In this document: one piece after another, positions 27,740 through 38,509 of the stretch
Layout: the number at the start of each line of letters is the position of its first letter
Position numbering within the stretch: the stretch's first letter is position 1
NCBI GenBank assembly: GCA_937958265.1
Contig: CALGNX010000009.1
Span: 1 to 64,000 of the forward strand
Origin: an uncultured Algibacter sp.
GTDB lineage: Bacteria; Bacteroidota; Bacteroidia; Flavobacteriales; Flavobacteriaceae
Length of the DNA stretch: 64,000 nt
Reading direction: 5' to 3'
Position numbers and translations under genes: made by a program
The notes under the pieces: generated by a model
What the model saw: the letters and a program-made list of their open reading frames with translations, nothing else
The model's database searches: none
What the model was told of the DNA's origin: nothing

Positions 27740-30700
27740 ATGAGCTCAAAAAAAACAAATTTACAAGTAGTTGGTATAGGTGCCTCAGCTGGAGGATTAA
27801 AAGCGCTTCAAGAATTATTTGACAATATACCTGCTGATACAGGTATGGCATTTGTAGTCGTGCAGCACTTATCTCCAGATTTTAAAAGCCTAATGGCCGA
27901 ATTGTTAAGAAAGCATACTAAAATGCAAATTTATACGGCTAAGGACAAGCAAATATTAAAACCCAATACAATATATTTAAATCAGAAAAACAAGAACTTA
28001 CATATTAAAGGTTCTAAATTGTATTTGTTGGATAGAGGGCCTAAACATAATATAAATTTACCTATTGATATTTTTTTTCATACGTTAGGAGAAGAATATA
28101 AAGAAAATGCAATAGGAATAATTTTATCTGGTACAGGCTCGGATGGCTCACGTGGTATACGAACCATAAAGGAAGAGGGAGGGGGTGTTATAGTGCAAGA
28201 TCCAACGGGTGCAGAATTTGACGGTATGCCAAATTCTGCAATTAATACTAATATGGTCCACTATGTTTTGGATATTGAAAGTATAGCACAAGCGTTATCT
28301 AAAAAGCCTACAAATTTATTGTTAGTTGATACTGATTCATCTTACCCTGAAACCGTTGATAGTCATCTAAATGCAGTTTTAATTAACATTTTTAAATTTT
28401 CGGGTATAGATTTTAGAGAATACAAAAAAAACACTTTGCTGCGAAGAATAGAAAAACGTATGAATATTAATAACGTTAACGATCTGGCTGATTATGCGTT
28501 GTTAGTAAGCAAAAGTGATGAAGAAAAGCAAGCATTAAAAGAAGGTTTTTTAATTGGTGTAACACGTTTTTTTAGAGATACGGAAGCCTTTGCAGATATG
28601 AAAAATAATGTTATACCTGCTATTTGTAATGCCAAGGAAAAAGGAGAAACTGTAAGAATATGGGTTGCAGGTAGCTCAACAGGCGAAGAAGTGTATTCCT
28701 TAGCTATATTGTTTAGTCACTATATTAAGAGTGAAAAATTAAATATTGACTTTAAAATTTTTGCAACGGATATTGATCCAAGAGGGCTACATGTTGCAAG
28801 TGCTGGTGTTTATGATATTAATATTATAAACGAATTAGAAAAACAGTATCTAGATAGCTGTTTTTTTAAAACAGGAAATCGAATACAGATAATAAAAAGC
28901 ATTCGCGAGAAAATAATTTTTTCTAGTCATAATTTAATTAACGATCCGCCTTTTATAAAAATGGATCTTATATCCTGTAGAAATTTATTAATCTACCTAG
29001 ATAGTAATATTCAGAAAAAAGTTTTGCAAAACTTTCAGTTTTCATTAAACATGCACGGATATTTATTTTTGGGTAATAGTGAATCTTTAGGTAGCGTGGC
29101 AAAACATTTTAAAGCTATTAATATTAAATGGAAAATTTTTCAGAACACATCCGATTATAGGCGCTATACGCTTCATAATCAGCCGTTTACAGGAGGTAAA
29201 TTACCTTTGCGAGCAGAAACTAATTTTAAAATTCTTAGCGTGCCAAAAGTTATAAATAATGAGGAACATATTTATGATAAATATTTAAGTAGGCGCCACA
29301 GTCCAGATTCCATATTTATCGATTCGAACTTTAATATTTTATTCATTACTGGTAATGTTGGCAAAAAACTATACCACCGCGAGGGCGTATTTAATAATAA
29401 TTTATTAAAAATTGTAAGTCAAGATGTTTCTATAATTTTAAGAAATGGCATTAGGCGCTTAGAGCAAGATAAAAAAGATATATCCATTAAAAATGTTATT
29501 CATGAAACAGACTATAGTACTTATAGTTTTGATTTAAGGTTTCATAAACCAAGACAGAATAAGGTTTTAAAGGATTTTTATTTAATAGAATTTAGCGAGG
29601 ATAAAATTATAGAAGCGGTAGCTGAAAAGGATACTATAGTTTTAAAAAATATCGATGTAGATGAAAGTGCTAGGCAACGTATTGAAGATTTAGAGTACGA
29701 GCTAAAAATAGCAAAGTCAGACCTACAAAATGCTATAGAGAAGTTAGAAACTACAAACGAAGAATTACAGTCCTCCAACGAGGAGCTCATGGCATCTAAC
29801 GAAGAATTGCAAAGTACAAATGAAGAATTGCAATCTGTTAATGAGGAGCTTTATACTGTAAACTCCGAGATGCAAGAAAAAAATAAAGAACTTACCGTTT
29901 TAAGCAACGATGTAACAAACTTGTTGGATAATACAGAAATTGCCACTATTTTTTTAGATACAGATTTACGCATAAGAAAGTTTACACCCGCCTTAAAAAA
30001 TCTATTTAATTTAAACGACGATGATCTTGGCAGAGCCTTATCTAGTTTTACTTCTATTTTTGATGATAAAACGAGAAACAAATTGTACTCTGATTCAAAA
30101 ATAGTTTTGAAAAAACTAATACCTGTAGAAGATCAATTAAAAGACATCGATGGTAATTTTTATTTTCAAAGGATAAGTCCTTTTGTAGGTGCTAATAAAA
30201 CTATTGAGGGCGTTGTTATAACAATCGATAATATTAATAAAATAAAAGAAATAGAAAATGAGCTTTTTGAAGTAGATTTAAAATATCATAACCTTTTTAA
30301 AAGTTTAACAGCCGGTTTTATACATGCTAAAATAATTACCGATGAAAACGGGAAAGGGATAGATTGGGAGTACTTAACAGTTAATACGGCTTACGCTAAA
30401 ATGCTAGGGACTACACCAAAAAATTTAATAGGTAAACGTATATTAGAAATTTTACCAAATTTAAAGGACGACCCTAATAATTGGGTAGAGTCTTACGCGA
30501 TAACAGCACTAACTGGTAAAAATCAAATAATAGAAGGTTATGTTAAATCTATTAATAAGTATATTCGTGTTAATACATTTTCTCCTAAAAAAGGAGAATT
30601 TGCAGGTACGGTTTCAGATTTTACAGAACTTAAACAAAAAGAACAGGCGCTCATTAAAAACCAAAAAGAGCTTAATGAAGCCCAAAGTATATCTAAAATT

Positions 30701-32185
30701 GGAAGCTGGACTTATGATATTAAATCAGGCAACGTAACATGGTCCAAACAACTATTTGATATTTATCTATTTGACAAGAACCGTAAAGTCCCACCTAATT
30801 ATGATGAGCATAAAGCCTTATACCCGCCAGAAAGTTGGGATAGGCTTTCCAAAGCGGTAGAGTTAGCTCAAACTAAAGGCTTGCCTTATGAGTTAGAAAT
30901 AAATATGATAAGAGCTAATGGGCAATTAGGCTGGTTACTAGCTATAGGGGAGTCTGTAAAAGATGAAAATGGTGAAATAGTAGGGTTACGCGGTTCGGCA
31001 CAAGATATTACAAAACAAAAAGAGAAGCAAAACCGTTTACAGAACGCTATAAAACAGGCTGAAAAGTCTGAATTAGCAAATAGGCATAAAAATCTATTCT
31101 TAGCTAATATGAGTCATGAAATTAGAACTCCAATGACGGGGGTTTTAGGCTTTGCGCAACTATTAAAAAATGATAATCTAGATAAAAAAAAGCAATTAAA
31201 ATACATTGAAATTATCGATAACAATTCCAAGCAATTACTAAATTTAATTGATGATATTATTGATGTTTCTAAAATTGAAACTAACGATATTAAATTGGTT
31301 TACAGAGGTTGCCACGTAGCTAGTTTAATGCGAAATTTAGAGCTAACATACAATCAAATAAAATTAATAAGAAATAAACCTCAGCTCAACTTTGTACCCA
31401 AAATACCCAAAAAATTAGAAAATCTAGAAATCCTTACAGATCCGTTAAGACTAGAGCAGGTTATTTGTAACCTACTTAATAATGCGCTTAAGTTTTCAGA
31501 AAAAGGTGACATTGTTTTTGGCTTCGTAAAAGATGAAGACTATTTAAGGTTTCATGTGAAAGATAATGGTATTGGTATAGCGAAAAATAAACAAAAGGAA
31601 ATTTTTGAGCGTTTTAAGCAGCTTAATTATAGGGAAACCGCTAAATATGGCGGTACAGGTTTAGGCTTGTCTATTTGCAAGGGTATTGTTACTGTTTTAG
31701 GAGGAGGCATATCGGTAAAATCAAAAGTGCATGAAGGAACAACTTTTGAGTTTACAATACCTTTAAAGAAAATACAGCAGGAAAATAAAAAAGTAGGGTT
31801 GGAGGTAAGTAAAGATTTTTTAGTAAACAAGACTGTCTTGGTTGCCGAAGATGATGCTATTATACGAATGCTTTTGGCTGCTGTTTTAAAAAAGACAGGC
31901 GCACAGGTTACATTTGCTAATAATGGTAAAATAGCAGTTAATAATTTTAAAAACAACCCCAATGTTGATATTGTTTTGTTAGATATAAGGATGCCCGAAA
32001 TGGATGGGATTGAGGCTATGGAGCATATGTTGAAAATTAATCCAAATGCTAAAATTATAATGCAAACAGCACACGCTATGGACGAGGAGAAGGCTATTTG
32101 CTTTAAAAAAGGATGCGTTGATTTTTTATCAAAACCTATTATAAAGGATGAATTGTTTTATACAATGAATAAATGGCTTAATTAA
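27740..32185 (+). CDS. CheB-CheR-PAS-histidine kinase-receiver hybrid protein
   Basis: A 1481-residue signalling protein. Order: CheB methylesterase domain (about 8-185) with catalytic Ser in GIGASAGG, His in QHLSPDF and Asp in [10 protein letters not shown]; CheR methyltransferase (about 205-470) with [12 protein letters not shown] and the SAM site [13 protein letters not shown]; a coiled coil rich in SNEEL/TNEEL repeats (about 650-715); two or three PAS domains (about 720-1095); HisKA with MSHEIRTP (about 1123); HATPase with N, G1 and G2 boxes ([26 protein letters not shown]); a receiver (about 1367-1480) with phospho-acceptor Asp in [11 protein letters not shown] and Lys in LSKP. No transmembrane segment or other che gene is seen. 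The residues needed for all activities are present. Confidence 0.95.
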   Translation: MSSKKTNLQVVGIGASAGGLKALQELFDNIPADTGMAFVVVQHLSPDFKSLMAELLRKHTKMQIYTAKDKQILKPNTIYLNQKNKNLHIKGSKLYLLDRGPKHNINLPIDIFFHTLGEEYKENAIGIILSGTGSDGSRGIRTIKEEGGGVIVQDPTGAEFDGMPNSAINTNMVHYVLDIESIAQALSKKPTNLLLVDTDSSYPETVDSHLNAVLINIFKFSGIDFREYKKNTLLRRIEKRMNINNVNDLADYALLVSKSDEEKQALKEGFLIGVTRFFRDTEAFADMKNNVIPAICNAKEKGETVRIWVAGSSTGEEVYSLAILFSHYIKSEKLNIDFKIFATDIDPRGLHVASAGVYDINIINELEKQYLDSCFFKTGNRIQIIKSIREKIIFSSHNLINDPPFIKMDLISCRNLLIYLDSNIQKKVLQNFQFSLNMHGYLFLGNSESLGSVAKHFKAINIKWKIFQNTSDYRRYTLHNQPFTGGKLPLRAETNFKILSVPKVINNEEHIYDKYLSRRHSPDSIFIDSNFNILFITGNVGKKLYHREGVFNNNLLKIVSQDVSIILRNGIRRLEQDKKDISIKNVIHETDYSTYSFDLRFHKPRQNKVLKDFYLIEFSEDKIIEAVAEKDTIVLKNIDVDESARQRIEDLEYELKIAKSDLQNAIEKLETTNEELQSSNEELMASNEELQSTNEELQSVNEELYTVNSEMQEKNKELTVLSNDVTNLLDNTEIATIFLDTDLRIRKFTPALKNLFNLNDDDLGRALSSFTSIFDDKTRNKLYSDSKIVLKKLIPVEDQLKDIDGNFYFQRISPFVGANKTIEGVVITIDNINKIKEIENELFEVDLKYHNLFKSLTAGFIHAKIITDENGKGIDWEYLTVNTAYAKMLGTTPKNLIGKRILEILPNLKDDPNNWVESYAITALTGKNQIIEGYVKSINKYIRVNTFSPKKGEFAGTVSDFTELKQKEQALIKNQKELNEAQSISKIGSWTYDIKSGNVTWSKQLFDIYLFDKNRKVPPNYDEHKALYPPESWDRLSKAVELAQTKGLPYELEINMIRANGQLGWLLAIGESVKDENGEIVGLRGSAQDITKQKEKQNRLQNAIKQAEKSELANRHKNLFLANMSHEIRTPMTGVLGFAQLLKNDNLDKKKQLKYIEIIDNNSKQLLNLIDDIIDVSKIETNDIKLVYRGCHVASLMRNLELTYNQIKLIRNKPQLNFVPKIPKKLENLEILTDPLRLEQVICNLLNNALKFSEKGDIVFGFVKDEDYLRFHVKDNGIGIAKNKQKEIFERFKQLNYRETAKYGGTGLGLSICKGIVTVLGGGISVKSKVHEGTTFEFTIPLKKIQQENKKVGLEVSKDFLVNKTVLVAEDDAIIRMLLAAVLKKTGAQVTFANNGKIAVNNFKNNPNVDIVLLDIRMPEMDGIEAMEHMLKINPNAKIIMQTAHAMDEEKAICFKKGCVDFLSKPIIKDELFYTMNKWLN

Positions 32186-32225
32186 ATGTTTATGCTTGCA
32201 GTAGTATTTTCATTTTAAAATATAC

Positions 32226-32233
32226 TATATTTG
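32226..32233 (+). promoter_or_regulatory. Predicted -7 element for rpsO
   Basis: TATATTTG matches TAnnTTTG exactly and lies 54 nt before the rpsO ATG. It overlaps the upstream TTG (32231) used by the ORF track, which excludes that codon as the start. Confidence 0.55.
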
Positions 32234-32287
32234 CCAATCGAAAGAAACACTTTCGTGTACATAAAAATAATTTACAATAATATTAGC

Positions 32288-32557
32288 ATGTATTTATCAA
32301 AAGAAGAGAAAGAACAAATGTTCGCAAAACACGGTAAAGGAACAAAAGATACCGGATCTGCAGAAGGACAAATAGCATTGTTTACCCAAAGAATTAATCA
32401 CCTAACAGAGCACTTAAAAAAGAATCGTAAAGATTTTAATACAGAACGCTCTTTGGTAAAATTAGTAGGTAAAAGAAGAAGCTTATTAGATTACTTAACT
32501 AAGAAAGATGTACTAAGATATCGTGCTATAGTAAAAGAATTAGGTTTAAGAAAATAA
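32288..32557 (+). CDS. rpsO: 30S ribosomal protein S15
   Basis: S15 binds 16S rRNA at the central-domain three-way junction early in small-subunit assembly. The 89-residue protein MYLSKEEKEQMFAKHGKGTK... has the family features TGSAEGQIALFTQRINHLT and LVGKRRSLLDYL. The ORF track starts 57 nt upstream at a TTG inside the promoter; ATG 32288 gives the standard length. pnp lies downstream as in many bacteria, but here a terminator separates the two genes. Confidence 0.97.
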   Translation: MYLSKEEKEQMFAKHGKGTKDTGSAEGQIALFTQRINHLTEHLKKNRKDFNTERSLVKLVGKRRSLLDYLTKKDVLRYRAIVKELGLRK

Positions 32558-32572
32558 TTTTTATTCCATAAG

Positions 32573-32602
32573 AAAACCGCGCTTATAGCGTGGTTTTTTT
32601 TT
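32573..32602 (+). terminator. Terminator after rpsO
   Basis: AAAACCGCGCT pairs with AGCGTGGTTTT (one wobble pair) and runs into a nine-T tract, 16 nt after the stop. Confidence 0.85.
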
Positions 32603-32848
32603 ACTTTTTTATAAAGAAAGTAGGTCTTAATGCAAATGTTTTAGTATTAAAAAATAACTAGTTTATATACTTTATTTTTAAAGTATGATTAAGCTATTAA
32701 ATTTTGTAGCATAAGAGAAATTTAGGTGTTGAATAGGGAAAGTTATTTATAACCTTATATTTTTAAAAATAACTCTAGCGTACGAGTTTAAAAAACGTAA
32801 TAGAAGAAGCTAATACCCAAAAAGAGTTTGGGTTACAGGGTTTTTCAT

Positions 32849-32924
32849 TGGTCACACACAACAACTACACACAACAACACAACGACCATTGTTTAACAAA
32901 ACTTAAATATTAAGTATTTAAGTT
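32849..32924 (+). promoter_or_regulatory. Structured pnp leader: AC-only repeats and a hairpin next to the start codon
   Basis: Within the 381-bp rpsO-pnp gap, TGGTC (32849-32853) and GACCA (32884-32888) flank a 30-nt stretch almost free of G and T that holds two exact copies of ACACACAACAAC 13 bp apart. A second element, AACTTAAATA-ttaag-TATTTAAGTT (32900-32924), is a perfect 10-bp hairpin ending 14 nt before the pnp ATG. PNPase mRNA leaders in enteric bacteria are autoregulated through RNA structure; a similar role here is only an inference. Confidence 0.4.
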
Positions 32925-32938
32925 ACAAGAAAAAAAAT

Positions 32939-35194
32939 ATGATTCCAAAAGTTTTTAAAGAGGTTATTGACCTTGGGGACGGTAGAGAAATTACTATCGA
33001 AACTGGAAAATTAGCAAAACAGGCGCATGGTTCTGTGGTTGTTACATCTGGAAAATGTATGTTATTATGTACGGTTGTTTCCAATTATGAACAAAAAAAT
33101 CTTGGTTTTTTACCATTAACGGTAGATTATAGAGAGAAATTTGCCGCTGCCGGACGCTACCCGGGTGGTTTCTTTAAAAGAGAAGCAAGACCTAGTGATG
33201 GTGAAGTATTAACAATGCGTTTGGTAGATCGTGTTTTACGTCCGTTGTTTCCAAAAGATTATCAAGCAGAAACGCAAGTTATGATACAGTTAATGTCTCA
33301 TGACGAGAATGTTATGCCAGATGCAATGGCAGGTTTAGCAGCATCAGCAGCTATTCAATTATCAGATTTTCCTTTTGAATGTGCTATTTCAGAAGCTAGA
33401 GTTGGTCGTATTAATGGTGAATTTATAATAAACCCGACAAGAGCACAGCTAGAAGAATCTGATATTGATATGATGATTGGAGCTTCTGCAGATTCAGTAA
33501 TGATGGTGGAAGGTGAAATGGATGAGATTTCTGAAGCAGAAATGGCAGATGCTATTAAGTTTGCACATGAAGCTATTAAGGTACAATGTGCTGCACAGTT
33601 AAAATTAGCTGAGGCTTTTGGAAAGAAAGATGTTCGGGAATATGAAACAGAACGTGTTGAGGCAGATTTAGCTAAGAAAATTCATGATATGGCATACGAT
33701 AAAGTGTATGCTATAGCAAAAGCAGGATCATCTAAACATGAAAGAAGTACTGCGTTTCAAAAAATAAAAGAGGATGTTAAAGCATCATTTTCTGAAGAAG
33801 AAACAGAAGATTTTGGTGGTTTAATTTCAGATTATTATCGTAAAGCGGAAAAAGCTGCGGTTAGAGATTTAACCTTAAATGAAGGGTTACGTTTAGATGG
33901 CAGAAAAACAGATGAGATAAGGCCAATATGGTGTGAGGTAGATTATTTGCCATCTACACATGGTTCTTCAATTTTTACACGTGGGGAAACTCAAGCTTTG
34001 GCTACGGTTACTTTAGGAACATCTAGAGAAGCTAATAAAATTGATATGCCATCTTATGAAGGCGAAGAGAACTTTTATTTGCATTATAACTTTCCTCCTT
34101 TTTGTACGGGCGAAGCTAGACCAATTCGTGGCACTTCTAGAAGAGAAGTTGGACATGGTAATTTAGCGCAACGTGGCTTAAAAGGTATGATTCCTGCAGA
34201 TTGCCCTTACACGGTACGTGTGGTTTCTGAGGTGTTAGAATCTAACGGTTCATCTTCTATGGCTACGGTTTGTGCAGGAACTATGGCGCTTATGGATGCT
34301 GGTGTACAAATGACGAGACCTGTTTCTGGTATTGCCATGGGATTAATTTCAGATCCTGAATCTGGTAAATATGCTGTATTGTCTGATATTCTAGGTGATG
34401 AGGATCACTTAGGCGATATGGATTTTAAAGTAACTGGCACATCTAAAGGTATTACAGCTTGCCAAATGGATATTAAAGTTAAAGGTTTAAGCTATGAAAT
34501 TTTAGAGAACGCATTAACGCAAGCTCGCGAAGGCCGTTTACATATTTTAGGTAAGTTAACCGATACTATTGAGACACCTAATGCTGAGGTTAAGCAACAC
34601 GCTCCTACTATGGTTACGAGACGTGTACCTAATGAGTTTATTGGTGCTTTAATAGGACCAGGCGGTAAGGTTATTCAAGAAATGCAAAAAGAAACGGATA
34701 CAACTATTGTTATTAATGAGGACCCTGTTACAGAAGAGGGTATTGTTGAGATTTTAGGTGTAGGTAGTGCAGGTATTAATGCTGTTATGGCAAAAATAGA
34801 TGCTTTATTATTTAAGCCTAAAGTTGGTAATACTTATGAGGTTAAGGTAATTAAAATGTTGGATTTTGGTGCTGTTGTAGAGTATATGGATGCGCCAGGA
34901 AACGAAGTTTTATTACACGTAAGTGAACTAGCTTGGGAACGTACTGAAAATGTGAGCGATGTAGTTAATATGGGCGATGTTTTTAATGTGAAGTATTTTG
35001 GGCAAGATCCAAGAACGCGTAAGGAAAAAGTGTCTCGTAAAGCGTTGTTAGACAAGCCGGAAGGTTATGTTGCTAGACCACCAAGAGATGATAAACGTTC
35101 TGGTGGGCGTGATAACCGAGGTTCTCGAGATAATCGCGGACGAGATAATCGTAGAGACGACAGAAAGCCTAGAGAAGATAAAAAAGAAGATTAA
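32939..35194 (+). CDS. pnp: Polyribonucleotide nucleotidyltransferase (PNPase)
   Basis: PNPase degrades RNA 3' to 5' by phosphorolysis as a trimeric ring. The 751-residue protein contains two RNase PH domains joined by a helical domain, a KH domain ([17 protein letters not shown]) and an S1 domain ([16 protein letters not shown]). The active second RNase PH domain shows [19 protein letters not shown] and [17 protein letters not shown]. The C-terminal 50 residues are Arg/Gly/Asp-rich ([19 protein letters not shown]), probably an RNA- or protein-binding tail. The gene is complete and ends in a strong hairpin. Confidence 0.97.
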   Translation: MIPKVFKEVIDLGDGREITIETGKLAKQAHGSVVVTSGKCMLLCTVVSNYEQKNLGFLPLTVDYREKFAAAGRYPGGFFKREARPSDGEVLTMRLVDRVLRPLFPKDYQAETQVMIQLMSHDENVMPDAMAGLAASAAIQLSDFPFECAISEARVGRINGEFIINPTRAQLEESDIDMMIGASADSVMMVEGEMDEISEAEMADAIKFAHEAIKVQCAAQLKLAEAFGKKDVREYETERVEADLAKKIHDMAYDKVYAIAKAGSSKHERSTAFQKIKEDVKASFSEEETEDFGGLISDYYRKAEKAAVRDLTLNEGLRLDGRKTDEIRPIWCEVDYLPSTHGSSIFTRGETQALATVTLGTSREANKIDMPSYEGEENFYLHYNFPPFCTGEARPIRGTSRREVGHGNLAQRGLKGMIPADCPYTVRVVSEVLESNGSSSMATVCAGTMALMDAGVQMTRPVSGIAMGLISDPESGKYAVLSDILGDEDHLGDMDFKVTGTSKGITACQMDIKVKGLSYEILENALTQAREGRLHILGKLTDTIETPNAEVKQHAPTMVTRRVPNEFIGALIGPGGKVIQEMQKETDTTIVINEDPVTEEGIVEILGVGSAGINAVMAKIDALLFKPKVGNTYEVKVIKMLDFGAVVEYMDAPGNEVLLHVSELAWERTENVSDVVNMGDVFNVKYFGQDPRTRKEKVSRKALLDKPEGYVARPPRDDKRSGGRDNRGSRDNRGRDNRRDDRKPREDKKED

Positions 35195-35221
35195 TTTTTT
35201 ACTAGATCCTTTATTTTTATT

Positions 35222-35261
35222 AAACCCTAAATAGAAGAAATTCTATTTAGGGTTTCTTTTT
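35222..35261 (+). terminator. Terminator after pnp
   Basis: A perfect 15-bp stem (AAACCCTAAATAGAA / TTCTATTTAGGGTTT) with loop GAAA is followed by CTTTTT, 27 nt after the stop. Confidence 0.85.
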
Positions 35262-35439
35262 ATGTTTATTTGTCTAATTATTTTATTCTAATTTCTTGCA
35301 TTATATTTTGTGAATATAGTTGTACTAAAGTTGAAAAAATATATGCTATTTCTTTAGATGTGCTAACAGTTTAAATGCTTTGTTTAAAGTTTTTAATGCT
35401 TACCGTTTGTAAAACATTTTGAATTGTTATAGCCTACCA

Positions 35440-36576
35440 TTATTGTAAATCACGACTTAAAAATATTAACTCTTTATCTAGAAACTCATTAAAATCATTT
35501 TCTGCCGGATGCCCGAGAAACGGTACATGGAAAAATGTAGTCATGTCATTACGCCAAACCATGGTGTAGGTTATGCTACTACTTCTAATGGCTTTATATA
35601 AACGTTGTGTGTACCAATTAGTTTCTGTTACATTCTCTAAGCCTGTTTCTGTAAGTGCGAAAAGCTTATTTTTTTCATTAGCAATAGATTCTACAATTTG
35701 TAAATTACGTATTACACTATTTATATAGTTGTTGTTTTTAAAATCATAAACATCAACGCCAAGCATATCTACAAACTGATCTCCAGGATAGTTTTTTAAA
35801 TACTCGCTTTTGTTTGAAACTAAGTTTGGGGCGTATACATAAATGAGGTTGTGTACCTTAAAATCTTCTGAGAGAATTTTAACTGTATCTTGCCAGAGTT
35901 GAATAAAGTCTTTTGTTGTTCTAAAACCTTCTCCCCAAAAAAAGAAATCGCCATTCATTTCGTGCCAAGGTCTAAATAGTACGGGAATAGGGTTGCCTTT
36001 GCTGTCCACTAATTTATTAAATAATCGGGCAGCTCTTGATAATCGGTTTATGTAGTTTTCTCGAAACTCTCCGCCCTCTAAAAACTTTGCTATTACACCG
36101 TTAAAATTGGCATTAAAGCCTTCGGGATGTACATGGTGCCAACTCATAGTTATAATACTGCCATTTTCGTGAGCTTCTATTACTGCCGTTGTAAACCGAT
36201 TAATATATTCATCTAGAAAAGACATGGGGTTATTTGAATCTGGCTGAAGGCTTATAAGTTCTAAATCGAAACCAGCTATAGCAGGATAATCGCCGGTAAC
36301 CTTAAAAAAATCTTGTTGTAACTCTTGTGGTACTGGGAAATTGTTTCCTGTCCCAAAGGGTTGCTGTTGGCCAAAAGCTATGCCGTTTTGTGTACTTTCT
36401 ATTAATTTACTGTACAAGTCTTTGGCTTGTGGGTTTAAATTTGGGTCGGCAAATTGTGGTGGTGCGGTAATAGGTTGTGGCGTTCTTACTGCGTTTATAT
36501 CAAATAAATCTTCTTCTTTTGCACAGCTTGCAAAAACTAAAATAATGCATAGAATAGGTAAGATTAGGTTTCTCAT
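35440..36576 (-). CDS. GH26 family beta-mannanase lipoprotein
   Basis: A 378-residue endo-beta-1,4-mannanase candidate. The N-terminus MRNLILPILCIILVFASCAK has a lipobox-like end with Cys18, so a lipid-anchored protein is likely. Family GH26 motifs are clear: MSWHHVHPEG (about 144-153), the acid/base Glu206 in FRPWHEMNGDFFFWG and the nucleophile Glu310 in FALTETGLEN, with VDVYDF between them. It should cut mannan, glucomannan or galactomannan at the cell surface or in the periplasm. It stands alone, without SusC/SusD or other mannan genes, and is divergent to the sigma factor gene. Confidence 0.9.
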   Translation of the reverse strand: MRNLILPILCIILVFASCAKEEDLFDINAVRTPQPITAPPQFADPNLNPQAKDLYSKLIESTQNGIAFGQQQPFGTGNNFPVPQELQQDFFKVTGDYPAIAGFDLELISLQPDSNNPMSFLDEYINRFTTAVIEAHENGSIITMSWHHVHPEGFNANFNGVIAKFLEGGEFRENYINRLSRAARLFNKLVDSKGNPIPVLFRPWHEMNGDFFFWGEGFRTTKDFIQLWQDTVKILSEDFKVHNLIYVYAPNLVSNKSEYLKNYPGDQFVDMLGVDVYDFKNNNYINSVIRNLQIVESIANEKNKLFALTETGLENVTETNWYTQRLYKAIRSSSITYTMVWRNDMTTFFHVPFLGHPAENDFNEFLDKELIFLSRDLQ

Positions 36577-36694
36577 TGAATTCTAGTCGGTTAAAATAAT
36601 ATTTTATTACACATGAATATAGTATTAATTATACATGCTACATAATGACTTGCTTGAAATGGCTTGGTTTTTTAGAGTGTACCAGAATGTTGAG

Positions 36695-36787
36695 TGCATT
36701 AGGGATTGCAGTGTAAAGCCCACAGCCCGACGCAGGAGGTGCGCGGACTTGAAACGTAAAGCCCGACCCTTGGGTAATGCCCAAATT
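36695..36787 (+). repeat. Dispersed GC-rich intergenic repeat, copy A
   Basis: One of three copies of a ~95-bp element in this window. It begins TGCATTAGGGATTGCAG, contains AGCCCACAGCCCGACGCAGG and GGAGGTGCGCGGACTTG, and ends GGGTAATGCCCAAATT. Its ends pair as GCATTA/TAATGC, where the other two copies have GCGTTA/TAACGC. It is far richer in G+C than the surrounding DNA. It lies in the 472-bp gap between the divergent GH26 and rpoD genes; the rest of that gap shows no gene. Confidence 0.8.
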
Positions 36788-37048
36788 GTTTAGTAATTTT
36801 TTGGTGTTATTTAAGATATGTTAATTTTTCACAGTTTTTGTTTTAATATTATGTGGTAACTTTTGGTGTATCTTTTTTTGTTTTATAAAATTTAAATAAA
36901 CTATGGACGTCGTAAATAGTGCTTATAGCTACGCTATTAATTAAAGTATTATAATATAGTTGGTATTTTTTGTAACAAAAAGAATAGTTTTTGCGTATAA
37001 CTATTTGAAGGGTTTATTTATTCACTATAAAACTTAAGGAGAGATACG

Positions 37049-37912
37049 ATGAGACAGCTTAAAATTACGAAGCAAGTTACCAATAGGGAAACAGCTTCTT
37101 TAGATAAATATCTACAGGAAATAGGAAAAGTGGATTTAATTACAGCCGATGAAGAGGTTGAATTAGCACAACGTATTAAGGCGGGCGACCAAATTGCCCT
37201 AGAAAAGCTAACAAAAGCTAATTTACGTTTCGTAGTATCTGTTGCTAAGCAATACCAGAATCAAGGTTTGACTTTGCCTGATTTAATTAATGAGGGTAAT
37301 TTGGGTTTAATTAAAGCAGCTCAACGTTTTGATGAGACGCGTGGTTTTAAGTTTATATCTTATGCTGTTTGGTGGATTCGTCAATCAATTCTTCAGGCTT
37401 TAGCAGAGCAATCCCGTATTGTGCGTTTGCCGTTAAATAAAATTGGTTCGATTAATAAAATTAATAAAACATTTGCTTTCTTGGAGCAGAGCCATGAGCG
37501 TCCACCTTCAGCAGAAGAAATTGCTAAGGAGTTGGACATGACTATTAACGATGTTAAAGAGTCTATGAAAAACTCAGGTCGCCATGTAAGTATGGATGCA
37601 CCTTTAGTAGAAGGAGAAGATTCCAACTTATATGATGTATTGAATTCTGGTGAATCGCCTAATCCAGATCGTGAATTGTTACATGAATCTTTACGTACGG
37701 AAATTGAGCGCGCTTTAGAAACATTAACACCGCGAGAAGCAGATGTTATTCGCTTGTATTTTGGTTTAGGAAACCAACACCCAATGACGCTTGAAGAAAT
37801 AGGTGAAACTTTTGATTTAACGCGCGAACGTGTAAGACAGATTAAAGAGAAAGCGATTAGAAGATTAAAGCATACCTCTAGAAGTAAAATATTAAAAACT
37901 TACTTAGGATAA
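37049..37912 (+). CDS. rpoD: Primary RNA polymerase sigma factor (RpoD/SigA)
   Basis: The housekeeping sigma factor. The 287-residue protein has region 1.2 ([15 protein letters not shown]), region 2 ([35 protein letters not shown]), region 3 and region 4 ([14 protein letters not shown], the helix-turn-helix [20 protein letters not shown]). Region 1.1 is missing, so it is about half the size of E. coli sigma-70, as is normal for Bacteroidota, whose promoters read TTTG/TAnnTTTG. AAGGAG lies 7 nt before the ATG, an unusually good Shine-Dalgarno for this phylum. Monocistronic, with its own terminator. Confidence 0.95.
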   Translation: MRQLKITKQVTNRETASLDKYLQEIGKVDLITADEEVELAQRIKAGDQIALEKLTKANLRFVVSVAKQYQNQGLTLPDLINEGNLGLIKAAQRFDETRGFKFISYAVWWIRQSILQALAEQSRIVRLPLNKIGSINKINKTFAFLEQSHERPPSAEEIAKELDMTINDVKESMKNSGRHVSMDAPLVEGEDSNLYDVLNSGESPNPDRELLHESLRTEIERALETLTPREADVIRLYFGLGNQHPMTLEEIGETFDLTRERVRQIKEKAIRRLKHTSRSKILKTYLG

Positions 37913-37975
37913 GTTCTTGTTTGTATTATAATTTGCAAAAAAAAATATATCCATTTGTTTTTTTATGGATTATAC

Positions 37976-38005
37976 AACCCTCGGCTAATAACCGAGGGTT
38001 TACTT
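37976..38005 (+). terminator. Terminator after rpoD
   Basis: A perfect 9-bp stem AACCCTCGG / CCGAGGGTT with a 7-nt loop, followed by TACTTTTT. Confidence 0.75.
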
Positions 38006-38037
38006 TTTATTATGTAATTCTAATAATTTTTTTTTGT

Positions 38038-38045
38038 TAATTTTG
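38038..38045 (+). promoter_or_regulatory. Predicted -7 element for the BLUF gene
   Basis: TAATTTTG fits TAnnTTTG and lies 29 nt before the BLUF ATG, suggesting that the broken gene still has its own promoter. Confidence 0.4.
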
Positions 38046-38074
38046 TTTTGTTCTGAGTTGGATATTAGACTAGC

Positions 38075-38482
38075 ATGATTAAAACTATTTGTTATATAAG
38101 CGACGCACTAGAGTATGATTCTAGAGATAAGCTAAACGTACTTTATAGAGAAACTGAGGTTAATAATATTAAAAATAATATTACAGGTATTCTTATTTGT
38201 ATTAATTAAAATTTTTTACAAGTTTTCGAAGGGGAGTCTGGAATAGTTGACAAACTTTTTGATAAAATTAAGCATGATGAACGGCATAAAAATGTGTTTG
38301 AAGTAATTAATACCTCTTTAGAAGGGCGTATTTTTGAAGATTACAATTTTGGTTTTACTATTATTAACAACAAGCAAGGTGCTGCAAATCTTAACGCGTA
38401 TTTGGAATGGCTTAAAAATGTTGAAAATATAATGGTTAACAGAATAATTACCATGGTTAAAGGTTTTATAGGAAATAAATAA
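38075..38482 (+). pseudogene. BLUF (blue-light FAD sensor) protein gene with an in-frame stop
   Basis: Reading through one stop codon, the frame encodes 135 codons: MIKTICYISDALEYDS..., ...NNIKNNITGILICIN, then TAA (38207-38209), then NFLQVFEGESGIVDKLFDKI... to the stop at 38480-38482. The key BLUF residues are all there: Tyr in CYISDA, Asn in NNIKNNITG and Gln in FLQVFEG; the C-terminal RIFEDYNFGFTIIN is also family-like. There is no frameshift, only the nonsense codon, where homologues have a sense residue in a variable loop. The ORF track shows only the tail (from 38294). It may be a recent pseudogene, a sequencing error or a readthrough case; a 44-residue truncated product could not bind flavin. 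Confidence 0.85.
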
Positions 38483-38509
38483 AAGCGTTTTACTTTAAAT
38501 AAATAATAA

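Noticed and set aside
30540-30737. 65-aa ORF inside the hybrid kinase gene
   Set aside because: It is an alternative frame within an intact 1481-codon ORF.
32231-32287. Extended rpsO start at TTG
   Set aside because: The codon overlaps the -7 box, and S15 has 89 residues from ATG 32288.
20180-36576. GH9 and GH26 as a polysaccharide utilisation locus
   Set aside because: They lie 12 kb apart on opposite strands with housekeeping genes between them, and no SusC/SusD, sensor or transporter is present.
38294-38482. Separate 62-aa gene
   Set aside because: It is the 3' part of the BLUF frame broken by the TAA at 38207.
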